From NCBI GenBank assembly GCA_902611815.1, contig CACMAZ010000011.1, forward strand, positions 1 through 40,814: a stretch of 40,814 nt of DNA, read 5' to 3'. The translations under genes were made by a program, and so were the position numbers. The notes under the pieces were generated by a model, which was given only the letters and a program-made list of their open reading frames with translations, searched no databases and was not told where the DNA came from. This document shows positions 25,129-33,113 of the stretch, piece by piece (within the stretch, counting starts at the first letter, position 1; each line of letters opens with the position of its first letter). This DNA is from an uncultured Pelagibacteraceae bacterium. Its GTDB lineage: Bacteria; Pseudomonadota; Alphaproteobacteria; Pelagibacterales; Pelagibacteraceae.

Positions 25129-26406
25129 TTAAAATTGCTCTTTTTCTGTAGAGCCTTCCATGGCAGTTGTAGAACTTTTTCCACCACTTATCGTATTTGA
25201 AACAGCGTCAAAATATGATGTTCCAACTTCTCTTTGATGTTTTACACTAGTGTAACCATCTTTTTCTCTTGCAAATTCTTGCTGTTGAATTCTTGAATAT
25301 GCAGTCATTCCTTCTTTTTTGTACTTTTCTGCTAATTCAAAAATTGCAATATTCTGTGTGTGAAAGCCCGCTAGTGTAATAAATTGGAATTTATATCCCA
25401 TCGCACTAATTTTTTGTTGAAAAGTTGCAATTTCAGTGTCTGACAAATGTTTTTTCCAATTAAAAGATGGTGAGCAATTGTAAGCTAACAATTTACCTGG
25501 AAATTTATCGTGTATTGCGTCAGCAAATTTTTTAGCTTCTTCTAAATTTGGAGTTGCTGTCTCACACCAAATTAAATCTGAATAAGGTGCATAAGCAAGT
25601 CCTCTAGATATTGCTTGATCAATTCCGTGTTTAACATAATAGAATCCCTCTGGTGATCTTTCACCAGTTAAAAAGGGTTTGTCATTTTCATCATGATCGT
25701 TAGTGATTAGTTTTGCAGCATTTGCATCTGTTCTTGCTAAAATTATTAAAGGAACATCGGCAATATCAGCAGCTAACCTAGCTGCTTTTAAATTTTTTAT
25801 CATTGTACTTGTTGGAACCAATACTTTTCCTCCCATATGTCCGCATTTTTTCTCACTTGCTAGCTGGTCCTCGAAATGAACCCCAGCAGCACCAGCTTTT
25901 ATAAATTTTTTAGCTAACTCAAAAACATTGAGTGGTCCACCAAATCCAGCTTCCCCATCAGCAATTATTGGCAACATATAATCAATTCTATCTTTAGATT
26001 TCATTTGACCGTCTTTAATTTCCATGTGCTGAATTTGATCTGCTCTCATTAAAGCATTATTCATCGACTCTACAAGTTTTGGGGCACTATCATATGGATA
26101 TAATGATTGATCTGGATACATTTCCCCTGCACTGTTAGCATCAGCTGCTACCTGCCATCCACTTAGATAAATTGCTTTAAGGCCTGCTTTTGCATGCTGA
26201 ACTGCATGATTTCCAGATAATGAACCTAATGTATTAATATAAGGTTCGGTGTTTAACAGTCTCCATAATTTTTGAGATTGATGCTTGCACATCGAATACT
26301 CTATCTTTATAGATCCTCTTAATCTTTCAACATCTTCCGGGGTATAATCTCTTTTTACTCCTGCAAATCTTTTTAGGTCATATGATATCTTAGATTCGGA
26401 GCTCAT
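25129..26406 (-). CDS. aceA: Isocitrate lyase
   Basis: Cleaves isocitrate to glyoxylate and succinate in the glyoxylate shunt (425 aa). The active-site motif [13 protein letters not shown] is near residues 185-197, with upstream GYLxG-type [23 protein letters not shown] near residue 75 and [16 protein letters not shown] near residue 148. A good ribosome binding site, AAGGA, precedes the ATG. No malate synthase gene is in the window. It is divergent from the ScfR-like regulator, with an operator array and a short leader ORF between them, suggesting induction when C2 or short-chain acyl units are used. Confidence 0.97.
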   Translation of the reverse strand: MSSESKISYDLKRFAGVKRDYTPEDVERLRGSIKIEYSMCKHQSQKLWRLLNTEPYINTLGSLSGNHAVQHAKAGLKAIYLSGWQVAADANSAGEMYPDQSLYPYDSAPKLVESMNNALMRADQIQHMEIKDGQMKSKDRIDYMLPIIADGEAGFGGPLNVFELAKKFIKAGAAGVHFEDQLASEKKCGHMGGKVLVPTSTMIKNLKAARLAADIADVPLIILARTDANAAKLITNDHDENDKPFLTGERSPEGFYYVKHGIDQAISRGLAYAPYSDLIWCETATPNLEEAKKFADAIHDKFPGKLLAYNCSPSFNWKKHLSDTEIATFQQKISAMGYKFQFITLAGFHTQNIAIFELAEKYKKEGMTAYSRIQQQEFAREKDGYTSVKHQREVGTSYFDAVSNTISGGKSSTTAMEGSTEKEQF

Positions 26407-26444
26407 TTTTTCCTTAGAAATAATTAATAATTAAGACTTTAAAA

Positions 26445-26609
26445 TTAGTTACTATTATACTCGTTAGTAAACTCATTCATTCCACTTGAACCCCAATCGC
26501 AATGATCATCTCTTAAATAAATACCAGAGTTGTCAGAGTGGTTTTGATTCTCATGGTCAGAACTAAAAGTCTTATTTACTTGATTTTTTATCTTGTTTTT
26601 GTTGTTCAT
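26445..26609 (-). CDS. Hydrophilic 54-aa leader ORF upstream of aceA
   Basis: ATG at 26609 to TAA at 26445-26447, 38 nt ahead of aceA on the same strand. The product is polar, Asn/Asp/Ser-rich, with one Cys in DDHCDWGSSGMNEF. No Shine-Dalgarno sequence is seen. A TATAAA box at 26616-26621 on the minus strand would place transcription start at or next to the ATG, so a leaderless message is possible. The start codon touches the operator TGTAAA. It could be a real small protein, an upstream regulatory ORF, or simply an untranslated leader. Confidence 0.35.
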   Translation of the reverse strand: MNNKNKIKNQVNKTFSSDHENQNHSDNSGIYLRDDHCDWGSSGMNEFTNEYNSN

Positions 26610-26712
26610 GTAAACTTTATAATTTACAAAATTTACAAAATCCAGTAATAACTTAATAATGCTTGTAAAATTGATAAATTTATTGTAAATTATAATTTAC
26701 AAAGTTTACAAA
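26609..26712. promoter_or_regulatory. TTTACAAA operator array between aceA and the ScfR-like regulator
   Basis: Four direct copies of TTTACAAA lie at 26623, 26632, 26696 and 26705, each pair offset by exactly 9 bp. Inverted copies (TGTAAA, TTGTAAA) occur at 26609, 26663 and 26683. The segment 26683-26702 is a perfect 20-bp palindrome with TATAAT at its centre (26691-26696), readable as a -10 box on both strands. This fits a regulator binding site controlling its own gene and aceA. Related RamB/MccR-type regulators recognise TTTGCAAA-like half-sites. Confidence 0.75.
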
Positions 26713-26721
26713 TAGAAAATT

Positions 26722-28152
26722 ATGAGTCAATTAGATGTTAAAATAGGCCCAAAAATCAAGTCTTTCAGACGGCAGTTAGGGCTTCAAGCTAACAAATTGG
26801 CTGAACAACTTGGAATTTCACCTAGTTACCTCAATTTAATAGAAAGTGGTAAAAGAAAAATCGATGGAGATCTACTTCTTAAAGTTTGTGAAGAGCTCAA
26901 AATAGAATTATCAGATTTAACTAATAAATCAGATTTAAATTTAGTGAATGATATTTCAGAATTGTTAGATGACCAATTATTTGAAGATCTAGATATTCTT
27001 GGTCCTGAAGTAAAAGATCTTGTAAATACTAACCCTAAGATAGCAAGAGCTTTGATCAAACTAGGAGATAATTATAAACAAAAAGACCATGAAATTATAA
27101 GTAAAGTTGAAACACTATCAGGCAAAATAATAGACAGTCGTAAAACTTCATTTCCAGGTGAAGTAATATCAGATTTTTTACAAGAAAAAAAAAATTATTT
27201 TCCAAAACTTGAAGAGTTTGCAAATAAAATTTTTGATAAAGTGCAATTAAATAATAGAACTAGATATGTTGCACTTTGTGATTTTTTAAGAACAGAGTAT
27301 TCTATTAATGTTAAAGATATTATTCCGGAAGAAGGAAAACCATTTTCAAAAATTTTTAACAAAAATAATAAAGAACTTTTATTAAGCGAATATAATTCAT
27401 TAGAGACCAAAAAATTACATGCCGCAGCTCAAATAGCACAGGAAGGAGCTATAAATGAAATTAATGAGTATTTATCAGAATTTAAATTTCCCTCAGATGA
27501 GGCAAAAAGATTAACTAAAATAGCATTATTAAATTATTGTGCTGCAGCTATATTGATGCCTTACAAATTATTTCATTCTGAATGTAAAAAATTAAAATAT
27601 GATTTGGAATTACTACAAAATACATTTGCCACATCTTTTGAACAAGTAGCGCATAGAGTAACTTGTCTGCAAGATCCTAAGTTACCTGGTATACCTTTTC
27701 ATATGTTGAGAGTAGATATAGCTGGAAATATATCGAAAAGATTTTCTTTGTCCGGTATTGAAATACCAAGATACGGTGGAGCATGTCCTAGATGGAACGT
27801 CTATTCAGCCTTTACTAGACCTGGTGTCATTCAAGCAGCTGTTAGTAAAATGAGTAATGGAAAAAAATATGTTTGTATTGCAAAAACAGTGGAGAAAGGT
27901 GTTGGTAGATACGGAAGAAAAAAAAGTATGCTGTCTATTGGTTTAGGTTGTGAGGCGAAATATGCAAAGGACTTTGTGTATACAGAAAATTTAAACTTAA
28001 ATGATAAAAAAACTGAAATACCAATCGGCGTATCATGTAGAACTTGTGATAGATTAGATTGTTCTCAAAGGGCGTTTCCTCCTCTTCATAAAAAATTTGA
28101 TGTGGATATAGATACAAGAGGTGTTTCAGTTTACGTCAAGACAGATAAATAA
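26722..28152 (+). CDS. XRE-family regulator of the ScfR/RamB/MccR type
   Basis: A 476-aa regulator with an N-terminal XRE helix-turn-helix (FRRQLGLQANKLAEQLGISP, then SYLNLIESGKRKID, about residues 16-50). A middle ImmA/IrrE-like region includes KKLHAAAQIAQEGAI near residue 228. The C-terminal DUF2083-type domain ends in CRTCDRLDCSQRAFPPLHKK, three cysteines that in the mycobacterial relative PrpR are linked to a [4Fe-4S] cluster. These regulators sense short-chain acyl-CoA and control glyoxylate-shunt or methylcitrate genes. The divergent aceA and shared operator array fit that role. The 3' end overlaps the convergent ABC ATPase gene by 22 bp. Confidence 0.88.
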   Translation: MSQLDVKIGPKIKSFRRQLGLQANKLAEQLGISPSYLNLIESGKRKIDGDLLLKVCEELKIELSDLTNKSDLNLVNDISELLDDQLFEDLDILGPEVKDLVNTNPKIARALIKLGDNYKQKDHEIISKVETLSGKIIDSRKTSFPGEVISDFLQEKKNYFPKLEEFANKIFDKVQLNNRTRYVALCDFLRTEYSINVKDIIPEEGKPFSKIFNKNNKELLLSEYNSLETKKLHAAAQIAQEGAINEINEYLSEFKFPSDEAKRLTKIALLNYCAAAILMPYKLFHSECKKLKYDLELLQNTFATSFEQVAHRVTCLQDPKLPGIPFHMLRVDIAGNISKRFSLSGIEIPRYGGACPRWNVYSAFTRPGVIQAAVSKMSNGKKYVCIAKTVEKGVGRYGRKKSMLSIGLGCEAKYAKDFVYTENLNLNDKKTEIPIGVSCRTCDRLDCSQRAFPPLHKKFDVDIDTRGVSVYVKTDK

Positions 28153-29210
28153 TTTAAAAACAAACTAAATGATCTATATAAACTGGTTTTTTTTATACCA
28201 AATTTTTCATCTATATCATGTTGGTGAATATGGTGAGAGTGAACGAAAACTGGTATTAAATTACCTTTTTCTGTTCTAAGAGTATAGATAAAGTTAGTCC
28301 CTCTAAATTTTCTGTCTACCACATCAAATTTTAAGTTACTTTTATCGTCATGAATAAGATCTTCAGGTTGTAATAATAATTTAACATTAGAACCAATTTC
28401 AACAGGTTTAACAAATTTACCCTCTATAGTGCCTAAATCATCATTTTCTAATGTGTTTTTTCCAGTGACTTTGGCTGGTATTAAAATTCCTCTATTTAAG
28501 AAGTTAACTACACTAACAGAATTTGGATAATGGTAAACTTTATAAGGGTCATCAAACTGTTTTAATTTTTCATCTAAAATAACTCCACATTTATTGCCTA
28601 AATAAAAAGCTTCATAGGAGTCGTGGGTTACTACAATTGTTGTTATTTTTAGATTTTTTAAGATTTTTTTTATTTGTATTTGTATTTCTTCCTTAAAGCT
28701 TTGATCAACGTTTGATAGTGGCTCATCTAAAAGTAATAAGTCCGGTTCAAATACTAATGATCTCGCTAGAGAAACACGTTGTGCTTCACCAGCACTTATT
28801 TGATGAGGAAATTTTTTTAAGACATTATTTAAATTTAACAATTTAATTATAAAATCTGGAATGATTTTTTTTGTTTTGTTTCTATTTCTATTTACAGCTA
28901 TTTGGATATTTTTTTCTACAGTGTAATGTGGAAATAAACAATTATCCTGAAAAGCTAATGATATATTTCTATTCTCTGGTTCGACATGATTATCTTTTGA
29001 GGATATTAATTGTCCTTTTAAAAAAATTTCACCTTTATTAATTTTTTCAAGCCCTGCTATAGTTCTTAAAATTGTAGTTTTACCTATACCAGAAGGTCCT
29101 AACAAACAAATTATATCTCCTTCATTTTCGATCGAAAAAGAAACGTTTTTTACTTTTTCAATTCCATCTACTGAGAAATTTACGTTTTTTATTTCAAAAA
29201 TATTTTTCAT
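28131..29210 (-). CDS. fbpC: Fe(III) ABC transporter ATP-binding protein
   Basis: ABC ATPase of the FbpC/CysA-like import family (359 aa). Walker A is GPSGIGKTT near residues 38-46, the Q-loop is AFQDNCLFP, Walker B is LLLLDEPLSNVD, and the switch His is in VVTHDSYEA. The signature reads ISAGEAQRVSLARS rather than the usual LSGGQ. A TOBE-like C-terminal region follows from about residue 240. The ATG is directly next to the permease stop, making it the last gene of the iron operon. Iron as cargo follows from the SBP gene and its Fur-like boxes. Confidence 0.92.
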   Translation of the reverse strand: MKNIFEIKNVNFSVDGIEKVKNVSFSIENEGDIICLLGPSGIGKTTILRTIAGLEKINKGEIFLKGQLISSKDNHVEPENRNISLAFQDNCLFPHYTVEKNIQIAVNRNRNKTKKIIPDFIIKLLNLNNVLKKFPHQISAGEAQRVSLARSLVFEPDLLLLDEPLSNVDQSFKEEIQIQIKKILKNLKITTIVVTHDSYEAFYLGNKCGVILDEKLKQFDDPYKVYHYPNSVSVVNFLNRGILIPAKVTGKNTLENDDLGTIEGKFVKPVEIGSNVKLLLQPEDLIHDDKSNLKFDVVDRKFRGTNFIYTLRTEKGNLIPVFVHSHHIHQHDIDEKFGIKKTSLYRSFSLFLNYLSVLT

Positions 29211-30824
29211 TTAATCTCGCAATATAAACTTAGATGTTGATAAAATAAATACACTAGCAATTAAGATTAAAATTAAGGACGGTGCTGCAGCTGCCTCTAA
29301 TAAATCCTCAGATGCATATATATAAGCAGTAGTTGCGAATGTCTCAAAATTAAATGGCCTTAAAATTAATGTAATTGGAAGCTCTCTAATTATTTCAAGA
29401 GAAATTAAAATTGCCACAAATAAAACTGAATTCCTTAAATAAGGTATATGTATATTAACAAATGTTTTAATTTTTGAATAACCTAGCAAATATGCACTCT
29501 CGTCAACAGAAAGATTAATTTTTTCATATCCTGACTTTATACCGTTACACGCTAACGAATAAAACCTTATAAAATAAACTATTACAAGTCCTAGTATTGA
29601 GCCAAAAAATACTTTTTTTATAGACTCAAATCCAAATAATTTTACAAAATTATTATCAAACCATGCGATAAAAGTAATAAATGCAATTGCTAAAATTACA
29701 CCTGGTATTGCATATCCAGATATTGATAGGGTATTCATTACATTTAATGGTTTGCTTTTTGAAACTCTCATTCCGTAATTAGATATAAACGAAAAAATGA
29801 TAAGTGCTAAACTTGATAAAAATACTAAATATAAAGTATTATAAATTAGACTTAACACTTCTAAATCAAAAAGATTATCAGAATAAATAATTGTCCAATA
29901 CAACATTTGGCTAGACGGAAATATGAAACTTAAAAAAAATATTAAAAAGCAAAATAAAAATGCCAAAAAACTTTTTGCTCCATCTAGTTTATATTTCTCT
30001 CTTTGTTTAAATCTACTCGATGAGTTTGAATGATATTTTGCTTGTTTTCTTGATAAATTTTCTAAAATGAATAAAGCAAAAATAAACAGTAATAAAAAGA
30101 ATGAAAGTCTATTTGCAAACGCAAGGTCATCAAATGTTATCCATGAATTATATATTCCAGTTGTTAGAGTGTTTATTGAAAAGAAGTCTACAGCACCAAA
30201 TTCTGCCAATGTTTCCATTGCAACCAATGACAATCCAGCAACTATTGCGGGCCTAGCAGATGGTAAAATTACCTTTAAAAAAGCCCTTGTTTTAGAAAAT
30301 CCCAAATTTTTACTGAGATCTATTAAATTTTGAGATTGATATAAAAAAGATGCTCTTGCTAAAATATATACATAGGCAAACAAAGAAAAGGATAATGATA
30401 ATATAGCTCCAAACATGCCGCTAAATTTCGGTATGTGTTTATTGTATTCCCCATCACCAAATAAATTTTTAAGAATGGTAAAAGCAGTTCCGTAGTTATC
30501 AAAAAAAGCAAAAATAGAGTATGCATAAATATATGGAGGAACAGCAAAAGATAATATTAAAGCCCATTTGAAAAAATTACTTCCTGGAAAATCATAAAAA
30601 GAAACAAGATAAGCTGTGCCTGTGCCAAAGATAAATGTTAAAATCAAAACTCCAAATAATAAAATTGCAGAATTATATATATATTCTAGTAAAAAGGTTT
30701 CTTTTAAAATTTTATAATATTCTGTTGTCTCCTCAAAAAAACTAAAAGAAACAGTTGCTATCGGAATTAAAACTACAAAAGAGATGAGGAAAGAGCTTAA
30801 GTACCAAATATTAATTTTTTTCAT
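29211..30824 (-). CDS. fbpB: Fe(III) ABC transporter permease (two fused domains)
   Basis: A 537-aa FbpB/ThiP-type permease with about 12 transmembrane helices in two homologous halves. Each half ends in the EAA-type cytoplasmic loop: LIDLSKNLGFSKTRAFLKVILPSARPAI near residue 180 (shown in overview) and a second AYLLGYSKIKTFVNIHIPY loop near residue 450. It forms the whole membrane channel for FbpC and FbpA. A ribosome binding site AAGGCGG lies 8 nt upstream of the ATG. It is separated from the upstream small Cys gene by about 79 nt containing a stable RNA hairpin. Confidence 0.92.
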   Translation of the reverse strand: MKKINIWYLSSFLISFVVLIPIATVSFSFFEETTEYYKILKETFLLEYIYNSAILLFGVLILTFIFGTGTAYLVSFYDFPGSNFFKWALILSFAVPPYIYAYSIFAFFDNYGTAFTILKNLFGDGEYNKHIPKFSGMFGAILSLSFSLFAYVYILARASFLYQSQNLIDLSKNLGFSKTRAFLKVILPSARPAIVAGLSLVAMETLAEFGAVDFFSINTLTTGIYNSWITFDDLAFANRLSFFLLLFIFALFILENLSRKQAKYHSNSSSRFKQREKYKLDGAKSFLAFLFCFLIFFLSFIFPSSQMLYWTIIYSDNLFDLEVLSLIYNTLYLVFLSSLALIIFSFISNYGMRVSKSKPLNVMNTLSISGYAIPGVILAIAFITFIAWFDNNFVKLFGFESIKKVFFGSILGLVIVYFIRFYSLACNGIKSGYEKINLSVDESAYLLGYSKIKTFVNIHIPYLRNSVLFVAILISLEIIRELPITLILRPFNFETFATTAYIYASEDLLEAAAAPSLILILIASVFILSTSKFILRD

Positions 30825-30855
30825 ATTATAATCCGCCTTATAATCATGAAATTAA

Positions 30856-30889
30856 ATATGCCCATGGAGGAGATCGTCCACGGACATAT
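30856..30889 (-). ncRNA. Intercistronic RNA hairpin ahead of fbpB
   Basis: On the minus-strand transcript a 13-bp stem forms between 30889-30877 and 30868-30856 (arms ATATGTCCGTGGA and TCCATGGGCATAT) with an 8-nt loop. Two positions are G-U pairs in this strand but would be C-A mismatches in the opposite strand, so the structure belongs to the fbp mRNA. It is followed by TTTAAT, a weak U-tract. It may act as an attenuator or as a 3'-end stabiliser keeping the SBP message more abundant than the permease message. Confidence 0.6.
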
Positions 30890-30903
30890 AATCAAGAAAT
30901 TAT

Positions 30904-31074
30904 CTAAAAATCAAAAACTTTTAGGATGTGCGGAACCTCCTTATCTTTAATATCAGATAAATTTCTTTTATTTATTCTATCATTGATTTTTTTACACTCT
31001 GAAAGACACGGTAAGCATCCTTTAGAAGATTTATTATAATCAATTTCAGAAATAAATTCTTTTTTATCTTTCAT
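30904..31074 (-). CDS. Small Cys-motif protein (56 aa) in the iron uptake operon
   Basis: ATG at 31074 is 1 nt after the fbpA stop; TAG at 30904-30906. The 56-aa product is charged, has no signal peptide or membrane helix, and carries a CLPCLSEC motif (C-x2-C-x3-C, residues 20-27). Three closely spaced Cys suggest metal binding or a redox role in the cytoplasm. Its tight coupling to fbpA and position before fbpB imply a role in handling imported iron, or in regulating the operon. An internal TAAGGAGGTT (30943-30934) is a perfect Shine-Dalgarno sequence but has no start codon behind it. I do not recognise a family. Confidence 0.6.
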   Translation of the reverse strand: MKDKKEFISEIDYNKSSKGCLPCLSECKKINDRINKRNLSDIKDKEVPHILKVFDF

Positions 31075-31075
31075 A

Positions 31076-32101
31076 TTATTTCCAACCGGCTGCTGTCATT
31101 ACCTCTAATGCATCAGCTTGTTTAGCGCCATAACTTGAAACTTTAGTTTTTAGATCTTGTTTAAAATCTAATCCTATATTGTTTACAACCAGCGGGCTTG
31201 GAGAAACACCATCGATCATTGGAAACTCAAAAGTATTATTTGTAAAGTGCTCTTGAGCTTCTGGAGTTAATAAAAACTCTACAAGTTTAATCGCATTTGA
31301 TTTATTAGGTGCACCTTTTACTAAAGCAGCACAACTAATATTCATATGTGTTCCTCTATCATTTTGGTTAGGAAAGAAAGCTTTTACTTTTTTTGCAGCA
31401 GCTTGTTGCTCTGCTCCTTTGTTTCCTGATAACATTAATGCTAGATAATATGTATTAGCAACAGCAATATCTGCTTCCCCAGCAGCAACGGCCATAATTT
31501 GAGCTCGGTCATTTCCTGTTGGTGTCCTAGCCATGTTTGCAACAACACCTTTTGCCCAATCAGCTGTAGCTTTTTTACCATTATTTTTAACTAATGATGC
31601 TACAAGTGATTTATTATAAATATTACCTGATGCTCTAATTACTAATCTACCCTTCCATTTCGGATCAGCTAAACTTTCATAAGTTAAACCTGACAACTCT
31701 GCACCTGATACTCTATCTGGAGCGTAGTAAACAATTCTTGCTCTTTTAGCAATTCCTGTCCAATGGTTTGTTCTAAAGTTTGACGGAACAGCTGCTTTTA
31801 TTGCAGGTGAAATTAGACCACCTTGCGTCATACCTTTTGCTTTGAATGCTCCACATCGACCAGCATCAGCAGTGATGTAAAGATCAGCGGAAGAATCTGC
31901 TCCCTCTTCGATCATTCTTTTTTCAAGAGCTCCTGCTTTTCCGTTTATTAAATTAACTTTAATTCCAGTTTTGTTTGTGAACTTGCTGTAAAGTTCTGCA
32001 TCAGCTTTGTAATGTCTTGCATTAAATATATTAACTTCAGCAGCTATCGTTAAACTAGAAATGAAAGTTAAAACTATTGTATATATACTTAGTTTCTTCA
32101 T
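31076..32101 (-). CDS. fbpA: Fe(III) ABC transporter substrate-binding protein
   Basis: Periplasmic ferric-binding protein of the FbpA/FutA/IdiA type (341 aa) with a Sec signal peptide (MKKLSIYTIVLTFISSLTIA). The mature start VNIFNARHYKADAELYSKF is typical of this class. Probable Fe(III)-binding tyrosines are in RIVYYAPDR and in the pair of VANTYYLALML near residue 216. It is first in an operon with the 56-aa Cys protein, permease and ATPase. Three tandem Fur-box-like elements precede it, supporting iron-repressed expression. Confidence 0.95.
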   Translation of the reverse strand: MKKLSIYTIVLTFISSLTIAAEVNIFNARHYKADAELYSKFTNKTGIKVNLINGKAGALEKRMIEEGADSSADLYITADAGRCGAFKAKGMTQGGLISPAIKAAVPSNFRTNHWTGIAKRARIVYYAPDRVSGAELSGLTYESLADPKWKGRLVIRASGNIYNKSLVASLVKNNGKKATADWAKGVVANMARTPTGNDRAQIMAVAAGEADIAVANTYYLALMLSGNKGAEQQAAAKKVKAFFPNQNDRGTHMNISCAALVKGAPNKSNAIKLVEFLLTPEAQEHFTNNTFEFPMIDGVSPSPLVVNNIGLDFKQDLKTKVSSYGAKQADALEVMTAAGWK

Positions 32102-32134
32102 TTTTTTTATTTATTCTTCTTCCGCACTGTTGAT

Positions 32135-32191
32135 AATGAGAATTAATCTCATTGAAAATGATAATTAATCTCAATGATAATGATTATCAAT
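32135..32191 (-). promoter_or_regulatory. Three tandem Fur-box-like operators upstream of fbpA
   Basis: Three related 19-bp elements of the form AATGAKA-N5-TCTCAWT lie at 32135-32153, 32157-32175 and 32173-32191. The third contains TGATAAT-G-ATTATCA (32175-32189), a perfect 7-1-7 Fur core. On the minus strand TTGATA and TAATTA at 17-bp spacing could be the -35 and -10 elements within the array. Repression of the iron operon by an iron-loaded Fur-type protein is the straightforward reading. RirA or Mur recognition is possible in alphaproteobacteria. Confidence 0.85.
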
Positions 32192-32199
32192 CGCATATA

Positions 32200-32215
32200 T
32201 TGACGCAGGCGTCAA
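32200..32215. repeat. GC-rich palindrome at the lysR/fbpA junction
   Basis: TTGACGC and GCGTCAA flank AG just after the lysR stop. It stands out by GC content in a very AT-rich stretch. It could be a short hairpin ending the lysR transcript, but no U-tract follows; TTGACG could alternatively be a -35 element on the minus strand. Function is unresolved. Confidence 0.35.
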
Positions 32216-32222
32216 GCGATAT

Positions 32223-33113
32223 TTAAAACTCCCACTCTGAGATTTTGCTATATAAAAAGTTTCTAAAAGCCTGAACTCTGGCTACATTTTTCATTGATTG
32301 TGGGTAAACAAAATGGGCTTCTGTTATTGGGCCCTCAATATTTGGTAATACTTTAACAATATTTGGCTGATTAACCGTAATATAATCAGGTAGAGCAGCT
32401 AAACCAACACCACTTTGAACAGCTAACAATAAGCCATAAACACTGTTAACTTTCATCACAGTTTTCCTTTTTTTATTATCTTTTGTACCTAATTTTAAAG
32501 CCCAATCAGGATTATATACTGGTGAAGGAGCGCCTCTTCCAAATGATATAAAAGAGTGTTTGTTTAAGTCACTGGTATTTTTGGGAAAACCATGTTTTTC
32601 CAAATATTTTGGAGAACCATAAATATGGTAATTTATGTCTATCAACTTTTTTTGTATATAATTTAGTTGTTTAGGTCTTCTCATAAAAATTCCAATATCA
32701 GCTTGCCTTGTGCTTAAATCTAGCTCTTTGTCATCAAAAATAAGCTCTACTTCTATATCTGGATTTAATTGCATAAATTCTTGAATTCTTGGAGTTAGCC
32801 ATGTTGTTCCAAAACTTACAACAGTAGTAACTGTTAATTTACCGCTTGGTTTATTTTTTTGATCTCCTAGTGAAGTTTCTACTTCTTTGAGCTTACTAAT
32901 TACTTCATGGGCAGTTTTAAATACGTACTCACCATTTTCTGTTAAAGTAAGGCCTCTTGCGTGTCTCTCAAATAGTTTTACTTTCAAGTCTTCCTCTAAA
33001 GCCTGAATTTGTCTACTTATTGCTGATTGACTGAGATTTAGATTAACCGTTGCACTTGTGAAACTACCAGCTTCTGCAACTGCATGAAATATTTTTAGCT
33101 TGTCCCAATCCAT
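32223..33113 (-). CDS. LysR-family transcriptional regulator
   Basis: A 296-aa LTTR. The N-terminal winged helix-turn-helix is clear (AEAGSFTSATVNLNLSQSA and SRQIQALEEDLKVKLFERH, about residues 14-51), followed by LTLTENGEYV and a periplasmic-binding-like effector domain starting near residue 90. The effector is unknown. It starts exactly at the acuI stop (1-nt overlap), so it is co-transcribed with acuI and may regulate it or the folE-acuI-lysR unit. It does not obviously control the downstream iron operon, which has its own Fur-like boxes. Confidence 0.92.
   Translation of the reverse strand: MDWDKLKIFHAVAEAGSFTSATVNLNLSQSAISRQIQALEEDLKVKLFERHARGLTLTENGEYVFKTAHEVISKLKEVETSLGDQKNKPSGKLTVTTVVSFGTTWLTPRIQEFMQLNPDIEVELIFDDKELDLSTRQADIGIFMRRPKQLNYIQKKLIDINYHIYGSPKYLEKHGFPKNTSDLNKHSFISFGRGAPSPVYNPDWALKLGTKDNKKRKTVMKVNSVYGLLLAVQSGVGLAALPDYITVNQPNIVKVLPNIEGPITEAHFVYPQSMKNVARVQAFRNFLYSKISEWEF

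Noticed and set aside
32200..32215. Rho-independent terminator after lysR
   Set aside because: Only about six pairs can form with a proper loop and no U-tract follows on the minus strand, so it is listed as a palindrome of unknown role.
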